From Firmicutes bacterium UBA5389 (GTDB lineage Bacteria; Bacillota; DTU025), in assembly GCA_002409965.1 (NCBI GenBank), contig DHON01000029.1:1-21500 (forward strand): 21,500 nucleotides of DNA, read 5' to 3'. Below, one piece after another: positions 14,801 to 21,500 of the stretch (within the stretch, counting starts at the first letter, position 1; each line of letters opens with the position of its first letter). The translations under genes were made by a program, and so were the position numbers. The notes under the pieces were generated by a model, which was given only the letters and a program-made list of their open reading frames with translations, did no database searches and was not told where the DNA came from.

Positions 14801-15916
14801 AGCATACGCATAGACAACGGCGCCGCGTATACCAGATCCAACGACGTGCAGCTGGCCATATCGGCCCGCGACGACTACCGCGGCCAAATCGATATGAGGC
14901 TTCGTGAGGGCAACGGCAGCTGGTCAGGGTGGATGGCTCTGCAGACGCCGTTCGCCTACCGGATCAGCCCCGGCGATGGCAAGAAGACGGTGTCCGTGGA
15001 GTTCCGCGACATGTACGGCGTCCAGAGCACGACTTACTCCAGCTCCATCACTCTGGATACGCGGCCGCCGCGGATCAGCAACGTCAAGTCTACCAGCGTG
15101 ACAGCGAATTCGGCCACGATCACGTGGAACACGGATGAACCTGCCACGTCCAGGGTGGAATACGGTACCAGCGGCGCCGGCATGCGCGAGTCCGCGGGCG
15201 ACAGGTCGGTGACCAGCGCTGACGTGGGCGCCAAGTCCATAATCGTCACCCCAACGCCGTCCGGATCGCTTCGAACAAGCCATAGTGTGACCCTGACCGG
15301 GCTGCGCGAGAAGACTACCTACTACTATCAGGTGGTTTCGAGCGATGCTGCAGGCAACGTGGCGGTGATGTCGGGTTTCTCGGTCACGACCAGCGGCGCC
15401 ACGCCTCCTCCTCCTCCTCCTCCTCCGCCGCCGCCTTCGCCGACGACCAATGTGAACTGGGCGCAATCGTCCAACGGCGGCAAGGCTTCCGCATCGAGCT
15501 ATGCGCCTGCTACATCGGAGGGCCCGGCCAGGTCCCCCGGCAACGCCAACGACGGCAACGCGCGGACCTACTGGGAGGCTGCCAGACCAGGTCCTGGAGG
15601 CAGCGCTGAATGGATCATGGTCGAGTTCGCGAAGGCTCAGACGATCAACTACATCAAGACCATGAGCGATGTGGGGCACTACCCGATGGACATGACAGTC
15701 GAGGTGGAGAAGGACGGTCGCTGGGTTGCGGTGGGTTCGTTCAGCAGCACGTCTCAGCAGAAGAACTACATGAGCCGGTCTGGATCGACCATCGCTTTCG
15801 AGTTCAAGTTCACTCCGGTGGTCGCAAGCAAGATCCGTGTGAGCGTTCGCAGGGTATCCAATCCGACTCACGCAATCCAGTTCTTCGAAGTGATAGCAAT
15901 GAACACCGGCAGGTAG
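11894..15916 (+). CDS. Secreted TPR / Ig-like / FN3-like / F5/8C mosaic protein (1340 aa)
   Basis: Large exported protein of unknown function. Order of parts: signal peptide (1-27, ending ASAVSVAQ); TPR-type helical repeats (about 30-390, e.g. YLASGAADDAIREFNAALSM); Ig-like module copies at about 410-500, 780-865 and 966-1055 (shared I-N/D-N/G-GA and SPGDGKKT-like motifs); FN3-like modules resembling the purple-acid-phosphatase N-domain at about 591-685, 686-779, 870-962 and 1055-1168 (VTW.TDE.SDS.VEYW, then YYY.VVS.DAAGN); eleven prolines (1171-1181); and a C-terminal F5/8 type C (discoidin) domain at about 1185-1340 (NDGNARTYWEA, AEWIMVEFAKAQTINYIKT), a carbohydrate- or surface-binding fold. 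No sortase motif or S-layer domain is visible. ATG 11894 follows AAGGAGGGTGG at good spacing. A role in envelope or extracellular binding is inferred. Confidence 0.88.
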   Translation: MRHTRRILSVFAVAVAVLALASAVSVAQTSAYDYILRGERYLASGAADDAIREFNAALSMEPGNTRASFGLGQAYEQRSRCARVFNYRMELMTEPGTLGKLGFPPLTEQGYQDVQLALDAYAKSVASYPRYPEAYYRQGLLHFVSGRQADARAALEQAVGDDRASVAPAVLLAYVYLEDGNTQAAAAQIERIRSAAGDPGNALILGASGVLEFRNGRLDSAESMLAQGVSRPDAPAYLFKILGDVRLARGAHDQALEAYQQAAYRDMESVLSRDALGNMLRLAGQPSSAAGYYAAAVAGNPNLTRARFGLGSALLQSGSTSQALGVLTDLANALPAYASDNALLLKGIAQWKMGNASGALATVNDALGINPGNRVATTYKSRIEREVSPRGVSPKSIQPRAIEGTPASDKPFTGVLINGGAPYTNSRNVRLGVYGDLTQVAFSNDGYSWSTWFAKPDPYGEFGWELAPGDGKKTVQMKFKGFLFFDVAGEPGSIMLDTTPPAASVTLANMGPPAYAGAVGRARASITAEDQSGILGFWLSFDGNDWEWYDWYGGDLAITLPPSAMYGQKLYFSVVDGAGNHAPVEATVQAPDTTPPFIYGVQAAPGAYGAAAVTWQTDEASDSWVEYWTYGSSLQRTGADAMTASHLVNLTGLQPGADYYYHVVSTDAAGNRAQSADMTFRLQMADTTPPVISRVEASVTGRDSVGVTWWTDEPSDSYVEYWSSGISLARTGTSAMTTSHLVALTNIRSGVVYYYRVVSTDAAGNRAQSADMTFRLQPADTTPPTVRLSINNGAQSTNSAAVQLYIAAQDDSGGVLEMSLRDDKTQFGQWQPYTAYTTWRFSSGDGRRTATVRVRDAAGNEAQASASITVDTTPLSTSWVEVKNIGPDSATVTWRTNKSSDSWVLFGTYSPSASQGQAERVTSHTVLLRGLSPNTTYYFKVRSADEAGNVAESTTQTFRTSQRGNPPTGSIRIDNGAAYTRSNDVQLAISARDDYRGQIDMRLREGNGSWSGWMALQTPFAYRISPGDGKKTVSVEFRDMYGVQSTTYSSSITLDTRPPRISNVKSTSVTANSATITWNTDEPATSRVEYGTSGAGMRESAGDRSVTSADVGAKSIIVTPTPSGSLRTSHSVTLTGLREKTTYYYQVVSSDAAGNVAVMSGFSVTTSGATPPPPPPPPPPPSPTTNVNWAQSSNGGKASASSYAPATSEGPARSPGNANDGNARTYWEAARPGPGGSAEWIMVEFAKAQTINYIKTMSDVGHYPMDMTVEVEKDGRWVAVGSFSSTSQQKNYMSRSGSTIAFEFKFTPVVASKIRVSVRRVSNPTHAIQFFEVIAMNTGR
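13880..14211 (+). repeat. 50-bp perfect direct repeat in adjacent FN3-like modules
   Basis: Bases 13880-13929 are identical to 14162-14211, 282 bases (94 codons) apart. They encode VVSTDAAGNRAQSADM in FN3-like modules one and two. The flanking sequences are similar but diverged. The identity at third codon positions points to recent duplication or gene conversion. Confidence 0.9.
15404..15436 (+). repeat. CCT/CCG trinucleotide run encoding polyproline
   Basis: Eleven proline codons in a row, the first seven being identical CCT, form a microsatellite in the linker before the discoidin domain. Slippage by whole codons would change linker length without breaking the frame. Confidence 0.85.
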
Positions 15917-15997
15917 GCTGCGCAAGTCGGTCTGCGCAGCGCCCGGTCTGATTCAGAGATAGAGCCGACTGCCGCACTCTCGCATGGGTGCGGCAGT
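15917..15997 (+). other. Two perfect hairpins between the mosaic-protein gene and the FAD dehydrogenase
   Basis: GCTGCGCA (15917-15924) pairs with TGCGCAGC (15933-15940), starting right after the stop codon. ACTGCCGCAC (15968-15977) pairs with GTGCGGCAGT (15988-15997), ten perfect pairs. Neither has a T-run, so either or both may be weak terminators or a structured leader of the next gene. Confidence 0.55.
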
Positions 15998-16022
15998 TGG
16001 ACGTCACGGAGGTGTTGGGCAG

Positions 16023-17414
16023 GTGGGTCAAGCAGCTTACGATGTGATTATCGTCGGCGCGGGGCCGGCAGGCATATTCGCGGCGCTGGAGCTTTCGCGC
16101 TCTGGCGACCTCCGGGTGCTGATGATCGAGAAGGGACGCGGGATAGAGGGTCGGGTGTGCCCGTCCAAGCGCCGCAAGGTCAACTGCGTCAAGTGCGATC
16201 CCTGTGGCGTGGTGTCGGGATGGGGAGGCGCCGGGGCGTTCAGCGACGGCAAGCTGACGCTGTCTGCAGACGTTGGGGGAATGCTCGATACTTATGTTGG
16301 AAGGGAAGAGCTGTTGCGCCTGATAGACCAGGTAGATCGCGTGTATCTGGACTACGGAGCCCCGGAGGATGTGTGGGGCGAGGAAGACGAGAAAGTATCC
16401 GAACTCAGAGACCGGGCGAAGCTGGCGGAATTGACCCTGATACCCGCCAGGATTAGGCACTTGGGGACCGGGCGCACAGGTCACATTCTGGAGGGCATGC
16501 GCAAGGCTCTCGAAGGCAAGGTCGATATCAACCTGAGCACGTGCGCCGCGCGGGTGGTGGCCAAGGACGGGGCCGTTGCAGGGGTTGAGACCGGTGATGG
16601 ACGGTTTGTCCGGGCGAAGTACGTGATAGTCGCTCCCGGGCGTGAGGGCGCTTCATGGCTGGCAGGGCAGGCGTCCGCGCTTGGCCTGCGCACCGCGGTG
16701 AATCCCGTGGATATCGGTGTACGGGTGGAGTTGCCGGCGGCCGTCATGGAGCACATAACCGACATCGTATACGAATCGAAATTCGTATACTACTCCCGGA
16801 CCTTCGACGACAAGGTTCGCACCTTCTGCATGTGTCCCTACGGCGAGGTGGTCGCCGAGAACAACGCGGGTCTGATGACGGTGAACGGCCACAGCTACGC
16901 CGAACGCAAGACGGAGAACACCAACTTCGCGTTGCTCGTGAGCAAGAACTTCACCGAGCCGTTCAAGGAGCCCATACTGTACGGCAAGTACGTAGCGGGC
17001 CTCGCCAACCTGCTCGGCGGTGGAGTGATCGTGCAGCGACTGGGCGACCTCATAAATGGCCGCCGTACCACAATGGACAGGCTACGAAAGGGTACCGTTG
17101 CCCCAACGCTCGACGATGCCACCTGCGGCGACCTGAGCCTGGTCTTCCCCTACCGGCACCTGGTGGACATCATGGAGATGATGCAGGCGCTGGACAAGAT
17201 GGCGCCTGGCGTCTACTCCAGAAACACGCTTGTTTACGGGGTTGAAGTCAAGTTCTACTCCAACCGCCTGGAGCTCGCGAGCGATCTTGAAACGCAGGTG
17301 ACCAACTTGTTCGCAGCCGGAGATGGGGCCGGCGTGACCCGCGGCCTGATGCAGGCATCGGCATCCGGGGTAGTGGCTGCGCGCGGGATTCTGGCGCGCG
17401 CGGCGAGGGCATAG
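16023..17414 (+). CDS. FAD-dependent dehydrogenase, COG2509 type
   Basis: Flavoprotein oxidoreductase of 463 residues, cytoplasmic. The N-terminal Rossmann motif is YDVIIVGAGPAGIFAALEL (about 6-24), and a second FAD-contact motif NLFAAGDGAGVTRGLMQAS lies near the C-terminus. Between them, CPSKRRKVNCVKCDPC (46-61) places four cysteines as C-x8-C-x2-C-x2-C, directly before GWGGAGAFSDGKLTLS. The GGAGAFSDGK signature identifies this uncharacterised family. The cysteine set could bind zinc or an Fe-S cluster, or act in redox; that is inference. GTG at 16023 is chosen because GGAGGTG lies eight bases upstream; the frame opens earlier at 15984 but inside the hairpin. Substrate and electron acceptor are unknown. 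Confidence 0.88.
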   Translation: MGQAAYDVIIVGAGPAGIFAALELSRSGDLRVLMIEKGRGIEGRVCPSKRRKVNCVKCDPCGVVSGWGGAGAFSDGKLTLSADVGGMLDTYVGREELLRLIDQVDRVYLDYGAPEDVWGEEDEKVSELRDRAKLAELTLIPARIRHLGTGRTGHILEGMRKALEGKVDINLSTCAARVVAKDGAVAGVETGDGRFVRAKYVIVAPGREGASWLAGQASALGLRTAVNPVDIGVRVELPAAVMEHITDIVYESKFVYYSRTFDDKVRTFCMCPYGEVVAENNAGLMTVNGHSYAERKTENTNFALLVSKNFTEPFKEPILYGKYVAGLANLLGGGVIVQRLGDLINGRRTTMDRLRKGTVAPTLDDATCGDLSLVFPYRHLVDIMEMMQALDKMAPGVYSRNTLVYGVEVKFYSNRLELASDLETQVTNLFAAGDGAGVTRGLMQASASGVVAARGILARAARA

Positions 17415-17417
17415 TCT

Positions 17418-17442
17418 AGTTGCGCCGCGCGGCTGTGCAACT
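17418..17442 (+). terminator. Hairpin directly after the FAD dehydrogenase stop
   Basis: AGTTGCGC (17418-17425) pairs with GTGCAACT (17435-17442), eight pairs with one wobble and a GC-rich 9-base loop. It sits 3 bases after the stop. GGGTGGTTCGGG follows instead of a T-run, so termination strength is doubtful. In the 95 bases up to gerKA I found no convincing sigma-G promoter. Confidence 0.35.
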
Positions 17443-17509
17443 GGGTGGTTCGGGCGCGTCAAAAGCGGGAACGATAGGTGTGATCTGAAACACTGAGGCA
17501 GGTATTGGA

Positions 17510-19087
17510 ATGCGAAAGCCGATCAAGATCACTCCTAGATCGCTGCCGGCCCAGGCCGATGTGCCCGAGGGACTCAACGCGACGGATGCTACTGCTGAGT
17601 ATGCTGCGCCTGACGCGCGTGACGCGCCTGACGCGCCTGATTCGGGTGCGCGGTTTGACGATGTGGAAGAGCAGATCGGCCTCATATCCACTGCGCTGGG
17701 CAGACCCGATGACTTGGTAGTGAGGCGGATCTCGGACGGGATCGTGTGCTTGTTCATATCGCCCCTCGTTGAGCAGGGGGCCGTCCGGCACAGCCTGGTT
17801 GAACCGCTCAACAAGGCCGGCTGGTGTGAGCTACAGGAAAAGGGCCAAGCGGCGCGGCTGTTGCCTGTGTCCGATGTGTCGGAGGCGCGAAGCATCGAAG
17901 CCGCAGTGGACGGGGTGGCCGAAGGCGAAGCCGCTCTGATTGTGCACGGCCGTCCCACACCATACATGCTCGACCTGAGGCGAAGGGTAGTACGCCAGAT
18001 CAGCCCCCCTATATCCGAGCCATCGGTCAGGGGGCCCAGGGACAGTCTCACCGAAGGTCTTTCCGACAACCTCGCCCTCGTGAGGCAACGTATCAGGAGC
18101 CGGAACCTCAGGGTCCGCGAGTTGATCGTGGGTTGCGACACGCGCACAAGAGTGGCTGTGTGCTACTTCGAGGGCAAGGCTTCGCCTGAGATCGTAGACG
18201 CGGTCGTCCAGCGACTCACGGCCATCGATGCTCCTGGCGTTCTTGACAGCTCATATCTAGTTGCGTATCTGGCGAAGCATACGTGGTTGCTGTTCCCGCC
18301 CGCGGCCGCGACCGAGCGAGCCGACCGTGTATGCTCTGGCATTCTGCAGGGACGGGTGGCGGTGATCTGCGACAACTCGCCCTTCGCCCTTGTGATCCCA
18401 ATTCAGCTCGTCACGTCGTTTCAGGCCAACGAAGACCACTACAACCTGCCCATACATTCATTTCTGCTCAGGACGGTTCGAGTTCTGGGCTGGCTGGCCG
18501 CAACGATGGCCCCCGGGCTGTACATCGGCATCGCCTCGTTCAACCCGGGCATACTGCCGGCTCACGCCGTGATGACAATCGCTGCAGCCAGGCAGGGCGT
18601 GCCGTATCCTCCCGTGATCGAAGTGCTGATCATGGACATCGCCCTGGAGATGCTGGCCGAGGCGAGCGTAAGGTTGCCTACTTACGTGGGCGGCGCGGCC
18701 ACAGTCGTCGGCGGCCTCATTCTGGGCACGGCGGCCGCTCAGGCCAGACTCGTGAGTAACGTCATGATCATTGTGGTGGCGCTCACTGCCATTGGTTCAT
18801 TCGCGATCCCCGACTACCAGAACCAGCTGTCCTGGCGGATGGTGAAGTACCTGTACACGCTCTCCGCCGCGTTCCTCGGCATAATCGGGCTGACTACCGC
18901 CGGGCTGATAATCCTGGTTTACGCTTGTTCGGTGGACGTACTTGGAGTCTCCTTTATGTCGCCCATAGCGCCGTGGAGATGGACGGCGATGATGAAGGAC
19001 GTGGCCATGCGCGTGCCGGATCCGCTTGCCGTGGAACTGGTCAAGAAGCAGCGGGCCGAGGAGGCGGAGGGTACCGCCGATGCGTGA
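17510..19087 (+). CDS. gerKA: Spore germinant receptor subunit A (GerA/GerKA family)
   Basis: A-subunit of a Ger-type germinant receptor in the spore inner membrane; it forms oligomeric channels with the B and C subunits. 525 residues, normal length. A low-complexity N-terminus (1-50, with DARDAPDAPDS) precedes a soluble domain (about 55-290) and a membrane domain (about 310-490). Family motifs in the membrane part: PGLYIGIASFNPGILPAHAV, GVPYPPVIEVLIMDIALEML, EASVRLPTYVGGAATVVGG and a final MSPIAPWRW. ATG 17510 is preceded by AGGCAGGT. The stop overlaps the next start by 8 bases. The gene symbol names the family; the receptor's germinant cannot be predicted. Confidence 0.94.
   Translation: MRKPIKITPRSLPAQADVPEGLNATDATAEYAAPDARDAPDAPDSGARFDDVEEQIGLISTALGRPDDLVVRRISDGIVCLFISPLVEQGAVRHSLVEPLNKAGWCELQEKGQAARLLPVSDVSEARSIEAAVDGVAEGEAALIVHGRPTPYMLDLRRRVVRQISPPISEPSVRGPRDSLTEGLSDNLALVRQRIRSRNLRVRELIVGCDTRTRVAVCYFEGKASPEIVDAVVQRLTAIDAPGVLDSSYLVAYLAKHTWLLFPPAAATERADRVCSGILQGRVAVICDNSPFALVIPIQLVTSFQANEDHYNLPIHSFLLRTVRVLGWLAATMAPGLYIGIASFNPGILPAHAVMTIAAARQGVPYPPVIEVLIMDIALEMLAEASVRLPTYVGGAATVVGGLILGTAAAQARLVSNVMIIVVALTAIGSFAIPDYQNQLSWRMVKYLYTLSAAFLGIIGLTTAGLIILVYACSVDVLGVSFMSPIAPWRWTAMMKDVAMRVPDPLAVELVKKQRAEEAEGTADA
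17612..17638 (+). repeat. 9-bp tandem repeat in the gerKA N-terminus
   Basis: Three units of GACGCGC(C/G)T encode DAR-DAP-DAP, followed by a degenerate GATTCGGGT. The repeat is in frame, in a disordered acidic segment, and could vary in copy number among strains. Confidence 0.8.
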
Positions 19088-20195
19088 ACCATATCTGAGC
19101 TGGCCGGAGGCTGCATGGCTCATCATGCAGTACTCGGTATGCGCCAACTACCTGTTCATGCCCCAGCTGCTGTACTCGATATCCGGGCGCCTGTCGTGGG
19201 CAGTGCCCATCATTGCGATACCGCCGGCCATGGTGGGGGTGTGGGCTGTGTACCATCTTCACACCAGATTTCCGGAGGAGCGGCTGGGCCAGTTCCTGCC
19301 GCGGCTGGTCGGCCGACCGCTGGCGTTTGCCATCGGCGGTCTCTACATTCTGTTCTGGTTGGGCGGCGCACTCGCGAACGTTACTGTGTTCGCCCACTAT
19401 CTGTCCGATACGAAGCTGCAGTTCACGCCGGTGACTGTGCTTGTTGCCACAAACGTGCTTGTCATCGTGCTGGTGTCGCTTTCAGGGCTGAAGACATTGG
19501 TGCGCGTCAACGACGCTCTCATATTCATAGTGGCGCCTTTTCTCCTGATCAGCTGGTTGTGGCCATTTTTCGCGAGCAAATTGGATTTTTCGAATTTGGC
19601 GCCGGTCAGGCTCTCCGAACTCACCGCTGACCCGCTGCGCCTTGTGGGCACCGCTATGAGCATGTACCACGGCCACCTGATTACGTTCATCACAGGACCC
19701 GCCCTAAACCCGCCCGGCCGCAGCGCGCTGACTGCGGGTGTCGCGGGAACGCTGGCCAGCGTCCTCACGTTCCTGATCTTCACCTCCATGCCTCTGATCG
19801 CGTTTGGATGGCCGTATGCCAACTTGCTGACGTATCCGGCTGCCTCGTTTCTGGAGGTGGTGGCTCCCAAGACGGGGCTCTTCCCCATACGCAGGTTCGA
19901 CTTTGTGCTGACCGTGTTCTTCAGGTACATAATGATCGTAGCGGCGATGTCATATTTCTACAGCTGTGCGCAGACTCTGAGTGACCTGGTGTCGCCATCG
20001 GCGAGGCGGATGCATCCGGCGCTCGTTGTGGGGCTGGGCATCACACTAGTCGTCCTGTCCGGGACCTTCAAGGGGATAAGAACGGTCATGGAGTTCGCAA
20101 GTATGTGGGTGATTCTCGGGGCTGCCGCAGCCGTGATGACACTCATTCTCGCGTTGGTTGCATTCCTCCGGTCCGATGCGGCCAGTGGTCGCTGA
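19080..20195 (+). CDS. gerKB: Spore germinant receptor subunit B (GerKB family permease)
   Basis: Integral membrane subunit of the receptor, APC-superfamily fold, thought to bind the germinant; 371 residues with about ten hydrophobic segments. It begins MREPYLSWPEAAWLIMQYSV, matching the family's short N-terminus before the first helix. ATG 19080 is chosen: GGAGG is nine bases upstream and the start overlaps the gerKA stop by 8 bases. The frame opens earlier at 19026, but that stretch is Arg-rich shadow of gerKA. It ends ten bases before the C subunit, whose SD overlaps this gene's TGA. Confidence 0.94.
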   Translation: MREPYLSWPEAAWLIMQYSVCANYLFMPQLLYSISGRLSWAVPIIAIPPAMVGVWAVYHLHTRFPEERLGQFLPRLVGRPLAFAIGGLYILFWLGGALANVTVFAHYLSDTKLQFTPVTVLVATNVLVIVLVSLSGLKTLVRVNDALIFIVAPFLLISWLWPFFASKLDFSNLAPVRLSELTADPLRLVGTAMSMYHGHLITFITGPALNPPGRSALTAGVAGTLASVLTFLIFTSMPLIAFGWPYANLLTYPAASFLEVVAPKTGLFPIRRFDFVLTVFFRYIMIVAAMSYFYSCAQTLSDLVSPSARRMHPALVVGLGITLVVLSGTFKGIRTVMEFASMWVILGAAAAVMTLILALVAFLRSDAASGR

Positions 20196-20205
20196 GGTGC
20201 GCTGC

Positions 20206-21372
20206 ATGCATGGCTGCGGTCTGCTTCGGAAGACGGCCGCCTTGGCATCGATACTCCTGACGATGGTCGCGACCGCCGGGTGCTGGGATGCGATCGACAT
20301 CGACAGGCGTGCGTTCGTGTACGTCATGGGACTGGACTCAGTGGACTCCGAACAAGGCGATCGGATCCAAGTGTCGCTGATGATCCCTGTGCAGGGCGGC
20401 GAGGGCGGAGTCGGCGGGGCCGGCGCGGCGGGGGGCGGCGAGAAGACGCGAGCCAGGGTGCAGGTGGTGGTGGAGAGCGGAGCCAATGTTGAGGAAGCCG
20501 TAGAGAAGATGCGCGCGATGGTCGGAGGCGTGCTGGACCTCTCGACGCTCCAGTATGTGGCCGTTGGTGCGGGAATGAGACCGGAAGACCTGACTAGCGC
20601 TCTACGCACGCTTCAGTTCACACGGTTCGTTCCCATGACCCCCCTGGTTTTTGCCACAGAACAGAACACAAGCGAACTGCTTCGCGCCGAATCCCCGAGC
20701 GGTCGAGGTTTCACCGATACGCTCGATGCCATCCAGACACAGAGCCGCATGGGATTGGGGCACGTCCACTACCCGCAATCATGGGAGATCATGGCCATTC
20801 TTGTGAACAAGACGGGGGACTTGAGCTTGACCGTCATTGATGAGACAGCTCAGGCCGACCGATTACAGGGCGTGGGGGCAGCTGTGTACGATGGCGTCAA
20901 GTATGCGGGGCTGGTAGGCCCCGCTGACTCCCTGATGCTCTACTGCGTGTCGCATCGGAAGTATCCCGGCGGTACGTATCCTTTCGAGCATGAGGGCAGA
21001 GAGCTGCTGATTCGCATTCTGGGGTCCCGGACCACGGTCAAGGCGCATCATGGTGATGCAGACGCGCCGCGTCTGACAGTGGACATGCGCGTGAACGCCA
21101 CACTGCTGGATTCGGGAGGGTACCGGCTGCCCCTGCTCAACCGCAAGAGACTGGATGAGCTCGAGGTGGCGGCGGCGCTCGACATGGAGGACAGACTTGG
21201 CCGGTTGCTCGAGCGCCTTCAGGGTTGGAACTCGGACGCGATGAGGCTGTATCATGAGGTACGAGTGCGAATGCCTCGGATGTCTTACGAGGATTTCAAG
21301 AAGGTCTATCCCCGCGTCCAGGTGGACTTCAACGTGTCGGTACTGCTTGTCCGGACGGGGCTTCTCAGATGA
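20206..21372 (+). CDS. gerKC: Spore germinant receptor lipoprotein subunit C (GerKC family)
   Basis: Lipoprotein subunit of the receptor, attached to the outer face of the spore inner membrane; 388 residues, normal length. The signal ends in ATAGC with Cys26 as the lipidation site, followed by WDAIDIDRRAFVYVMGLD, the hallmark start of GerKC proteins. The C-terminus (MSYEDFKKVYPRVQVDFNVS, then VLLVRTGLLR) also fits. A glycine-rich insert (about 64-80) is conspicuous. ATG 20206 is chosen for GAGGTG six bases upstream; ATG 20176 and the frame start at 20158 would place extra residues before the signal peptide. It completes the A-B-C operon; in B. subtilis gerK the order is A-C-B, while in gerA it is A-B-C. 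Confidence 0.93.
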   Translation: MHGCGLLRKTAALASILLTMVATAGCWDAIDIDRRAFVYVMGLDSVDSEQGDRIQVSLMIPVQGGEGGVGGAGAAGGGEKTRARVQVVVESGANVEEAVEKMRAMVGGVLDLSTLQYVAVGAGMRPEDLTSALRTLQFTRFVPMTPLVFATEQNTSELLRAESPSGRGFTDTLDAIQTQSRMGLGHVHYPQSWEIMAILVNKTGDLSLTVIDETAQADRLQGVGAAVYDGVKYAGLVGPADSLMLYCVSHRKYPGGTYPFEHEGRELLIRILGSRTTVKAHHGDADAPRLTVDMRVNATLLDSGGYRLPLLNRKRLDELEVAAALDMEDRLGRLLERLQGWNSDAMRLYHEVRVRMPRMSYEDFKKVYPRVQVDFNVSVLLVRTGLLR

Positions 21373-21399
21373 GGCAGGACCTCGCCAAAGTCGTCCCTT

Positions 21400-21423
21400 G
21401 CGTGTCTGCGTGTCTGCGTGTCT
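21400..21423 (+). repeat. 8-bp tandem repeat after gerKC
   Basis: Three exact copies of GCGTGTCT in a row, 28 bases after the gerKC stop. No gene is supported from 21373 to the window end. The repeat is out of phase with codons and forms no terminator. Confidence 0.85.
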
Positions 21424-21477
21424 GAGCGCGGTCGGCTGCATGCCCGGGCACGTGGCAAGAACTGGGGTGCGCCATTT

Positions 21478-21483
21478 TTGACA
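21478..21483 (+). promoter_or_regulatory. Perfect -35 box at the window edge
   Basis: TTGACA is an exact sigma-A -35 consensus, preceded by a T-run. With a 17-base spacer the -10 would begin at 21501, one base past the window, so this promoter cannot be confirmed here. It may drive the next plus-strand gene. Confidence 0.35.
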
Positions 21484-21500
21484 AAAGGTACGGGCCATGT

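Noticed and set aside
13121..15400. Reading the repeated modules as a CRISPR-like or mobile repeat array
   Set aside because: The repeats are in frame, about 94 codons long, and encode FN3-like and Ig-like protein modules. No spacers or cas genes are present.
14924..15925. Minus-strand open frame with a long Arg run
   Set aside because: It is the antisense of the mosaic-protein gene; the Arg run is the complement of the polyproline codons.

Overview
The window is GC-rich bacterial DNA, densely coding, with many GTG and TTG starts preceded by strong Shine-Dalgarno (SD) sequences. A complete gerKA-gerKB-gerKC type spore-germinant receptor operon at the right end points to an endospore-forming Bacillota from a high-GC lineage. 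Housekeeping genes (aspS, guaB, asnS) show that this is chromosome. I see no insertion sequence, phage gene, CRISPR array, rRNA or tRNA.

Left part (1-771): a terminator, a somewhat AT-richer leader with overlapping inverted repeats, and an unrecognised 92-residue protein (318-596). A structured convergent intergenic region follows.

Minus-strand operon (772-5544, read right to left): four tightly packed, partly overlapping genes. They are a nitrilase-fold protein with all three catalytic residues replaced, an intact nitrilase-fold amidohydrolase, a PIG-L/LmbE deacetylase, and a two-domain GH125-like glycosidase. This uncharacterised set, with an apparent dead/live nitrilase pair, is the best candidate for an undescribed system. 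The enzyme types suggest removal of sugar, acyl and amide groups from an N-acylated glycoconjugate; that is inference only. It diverges from aspS across a 138-bp region with a promoter for each side and a perfect inverted repeat between them.

Centre (5683-11794): aspS, a short coding or structured spacer, guaB, a secreted DUF4384-PEGA protein, a terminator, then a promoter and asnS. The AspRS carries His31 and Gly83, residues linked to relaxed tRNA specificity, although an AsnRS is also encoded.

Right part (11894-21500): a 1340-residue secreted TPR / Ig-like / FN3-like / F5/8C mosaic protein with internal duplications, a COG2509-type FAD-dependent dehydrogenase with a four-cysteine motif, and the gerK-like operon. 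The last 128 bp hold an 8-bp tandem repeat and a perfect TTGACA whose partner -10 would lie just outside the window.
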